NCBI GenBank assembly: GCA_000171835.1
Contig: ABHC01000022.1
Location: forward strand, 52,888-116,887
Source: an alpha proteobacterium BAL199
GTDB taxonomy: Bacteria > Pseudomonadota > Alphaproteobacteria > Thalassobaculales > Thalassobaculaceae
Reading direction: 5' to 3'
Length of the DNA: 64,000 nt
In this document: positions 62,340 to 64,000 of the stretch, in pieces
Layout: each line of letters opens with the position of its first letter
How positions within the stretch are numbered: position 1 is the first letter of the stretch
Notes under the pieces: generated by a model
The model's database searches: none
The model's input: only the letters and a program-made list of their open reading frames with translations
What the model was told of the DNA's origin: nothing
Made by a program: the position numbers and the translations under genes

Positions 62340-63065
62340 ATGATCCTCGTCCGCGGCGTCCTGTTCAACCTGCTGTTCTTCGGCTTCACCCTGACCCTCG
62401 GGCTGGTCGGGATGCCCGCATTCCTGTTCGGGACCCGCCCGGTTCTGGCTATTGCCCGGTTCTGGTCGCGCTCGGTCCTGACATTGACCCGGGTGGTCGC
62501 CGGCATCGACGTGGAACTGCGCGGGGCGGAAAACCTGCCGAAGGGGGCGGCTATCGTCGCCGCCAAGCACCAGTCGGCGTGGGAGACACTGTATTTCACT
62601 GAGTTGCTGGACGCCCCGGCGGCGGTCCTGAAGCAGGAACTGGTGAGAGCGCCGATCATCGGCCCGTACTTCCGGGCACTGAACATGATCCCAGTCGACC
62701 GCAAGGCGGGCGCTGCGGCATTGCGGCAGATGGTCGAAGGTGGGCGCGCCGCGGCCGCCGTCGGTCGGCCGATCCTGATCTTCCCGCAAGGGACTCGTGT
62801 GGCTCCGGGGGCGAAAGCGCCCTATCACCCTGGCACGGCGGCGCTGTACACCGGGCTCGACCTGCCGGTGGTGCCGGTCGCGCTGAACTCCGGGATGTAC
62901 TGGTCGCGCAATGCGTTCTGGAAGACTCCCGGCCGTATTGTTGTCGAGGTGCTGCCGGCGATCCCGCCCGGCCTGAACCGCAAGGTGTTCATGGCGCGGC
63001 TGGAGGAAACGTTGGAGTCCGCGACAGCGCGGCTTGAGGAAGAGGCCCGGCTCGGCAAACGTTGA
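62340..63065 (+). CDS. PlsC-like lysophospholipid acyltransferase
   Basis: The product has 241 residues from ATG 62340. A membrane segment (LFNLLFFGFTLTLGLVGMPA) precedes the acyltransferase motifs: KHQSAWETL (HX4D variant with Glu), FPQGTRVAPG (FPEGTR variant) and PVVPVALNSG. It makes phosphatidic acid at the inner membrane from lysophosphatidic acid. Confidence 0.85.
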   Translation: MILVRGVLFNLLFFGFTLTLGLVGMPAFLFGTRPVLAIARFWSRSVLTLTRVVAGIDVELRGAENLPKGAAIVAAKHQSAWETLYFTELLDAPAAVLKQELVRAPIIGPYFRALNMIPVDRKAGAAALRQMVEGGRAAAAVGRPILIFPQGTRVAPGAKAPYHPGTAALYTGLDLPVVPVALNSGMYWSRNAFWKTPGRIVVEVLPAIPPGLNRKVFMARLEETLESATARLEEEARLGKR

Positions 63066-63080
63066 CGGCGGGCGCGTTGT

Positions 63081-63968
63081 TCAAGGGTGTGCCTCGCCGA
63101 CCACCCGCTGCAACCCCTGCTCCAGGGACAACCGAGGCGACCATCCGAGACCGGTCAGGCGGGTGTTGGTCCCGTACAGTAGGGCGGGATCTCCGGGTCG
63201 CTCGGCGCTCAACGACAGGATCGGTTGCGGGTCGGCGTCCAGCAGGCGGGCAAGTTCGCGGACGACGTCGGCTATCCGTCGAGGACGGCCGGAACAGATG
63301 TTGAACTCCCCCGTCGCCTCCTGACGGGCAAGCTGGACGAAGGCCTCGGCGAGTTCGGAGGCGTGCAGAAAGTCGCGTTCGGCGTCGCCGTTCACGCTGA
63401 ACGGCGGGCGTTGTCCCTGCAAGGATGACATCAGCGACGGAACCAGCCGGCCCGGCGGCTCGCCGGTCCCGAACGGCAGGAAGATCCGGCCCCAGGCCAG
63501 CGGGACACCGTGCATGCCGCAGATCGCGGTCGACAGGCGCCGTGTCGCGTCTTTTGCCACGCCGTACAGATTGGACGGTGTGAGCGGCGTCTGGTCTTCG
63601 ACGCAACAGCCGTGCGACCAATCGTATTCGGCACAGGTACCGGCGATGGTCACATGCTTCCCGCCGGAACTGACAAATGCCTCAACCAGCCGGGACGTGG
63701 CATCGACCCAGCGCAGGTTGAGCGGCGACGCCCAGAACTTGCCGTGTTCGACGTACCACGCCAGGTGGATCAGATGGCTGGCCGACGCCTCGTCCGCCAA
63801 CCGGTCGAGATCGGGTCCCGCCAGCAGGTCGGCTTCGATGAAGCTGCCAATGCCTTGGCCGTCGGGCCGGTGGCGGCCGATCGCAACGGTCGCGATACCG
63901 TGACCGGCCAGACACTCCGCGACGTAGCGCCCGAGGAAGCCGTTCGCGCCGGTCAGCAGCACCTTCAT
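63081..63968 (-). CDS. NAD-dependent sugar-nucleotide epimerase/dehydratase
   Basis: The product has 295 residues. The NAD motif is KVLLTGANGFLGRYVAECLA; HLIHLAWYVEHGKFW, IAGTCAEYDW and catalytic YGVAK (YxxxK) follow. It acts on a nucleotide sugar in surface polysaccharide formation; the exact product is not readable. Neighbours on the right are outside the window, so cluster context is missing. Confidence 0.87.
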   Translation of the reverse strand: MKVLLTGANGFLGRYVAECLAGHGIATVAIGRHRPDGQGIGSFIEADLLAGPDLDRLADEASASHLIHLAWYVEHGKFWASPLNLRWVDATSRLVEAFVSSGGKHVTIAGTCAEYDWSHGCCVEDQTPLTPSNLYGVAKDATRRLSTAICGMHGVPLAWGRIFLPFGTGEPPGRLVPSLMSSLQGQRPPFSVNGDAERDFLHASELAEAFVQLARQEATGEFNICSGRPRRIADVVRELARLLDADPQPILSLSAERPGDPALLYGTNTRLTGLGWSPRLSLEQGLQRVVGEAHP

Positions 63969-64000
63969 GCTCGGCTCCCGCTTGTCCGCAAGGCTGTGTT

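Overview
The window is about 64 kb of GC-rich DNA with dense, short-spaced genes, frequent GTG/TTG starts and many 4-base stop/start overlaps. The gene set (serC-serA pair, fdxA next to carD, bifunctional HTH/GNAT regulator, PAS_5-type protein, DUF1194, DUF3237, many LysR regulators) points to an alphaproteobacterium, probably Rhodospirillales-like. This placement is an inference from gene content. Several patches are much more AT-rich (about 14.1-15.5 kb, 36.6-37.7 kb, 44.8-50.4 kb) and look acquired.

0-11 kb: HTH protein, LysR regulator with a divergent small ORF, PAS_5 protein, serine biosynthesis (serC, serA), GMC oxidoreductase, isoprenylcysteine methyltransferase-like membrane protein, HupE/UreJ protein, beta-lactamase-fold hydrolase and an agmatinase-type ureohydrolase.

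11-27.6 kb: a large same-strand locus of about 15 genes, mostly without named families. It encodes an exported caspase-fold peptidase, a FlgO/LpoB-like exported protein, a DUF4384 protein, several lipoproteins, an ExbD-like and an ExbB/TolQ-like membrane protein, a TonB-like proline-rich protein, a lytic transglycosylase and a membrane-anchored Lon-like domain. At least four of its transcription units share a CCATAGC upstream box. An AT-rich insert (epimerase fragment, serine-acetyltransferase-like gene) followed by an XRE regulator and a SulP transporter separates the first three genes from the rest. I read the locus as one envelope-spanning machine with a protease output; its function is unknown.

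27.6-44.6 kb: ordinary metabolism. It holds a VOC protein, LysR regulators, DUF1194 with a TusA-like protein, 2-aminoethylphosphonate degradation (LysR, phnW, phnX), a threonine-dehydratase-like enzyme with an SDR, an IS1595-family element beside an AT-rich orphan gene, a DMT exporter with an HTH/GNAT regulator, a UxaA-type dehydratase with NUDIX, a PPOX flavoprotein, a lone flagellin and an amidohydrolase.

44.6-50.4 kb: an acquired island that truncates a Na/Pi-cotransporter-like gene. It carries a three-gene minus-strand operon: a fusion of DEDD-type exonuclease, DUF429 and P-loop nucleotide kinase; a short adenylosuccinate-synthetase homologue with Ser at PurA's catalytic-Asp position, as in phage PurZ; and a membrane-anchored dCTP-deaminase/dUTPase-fold protein lacking the deaminase Glu. 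The operon is decayed by an IS1182-family element in the 5' end of the first gene, a 98-bp MITE near its 3' end, and a one-base frameshift in the PurZ-like gene. A second, identical MITE copy lies in the DUF4384 gene of the caspase locus.

50.5-64 kb: core-like genes. These are a DUF938 methyltransferase, TerB-like protein, fdxA, carD, a PP2A-like phosphatase with lost metal ligands, a thermonuclease-fold protein and M48 metalloprotease, divergent dps/oxyR, proline iminopeptidase, arfB, DUF3237 with an IlvD/Edd dehydratase, an acyltransferase and a sugar-nucleotide epimerase. I saw no rRNA, tRNA or CRISPR array.
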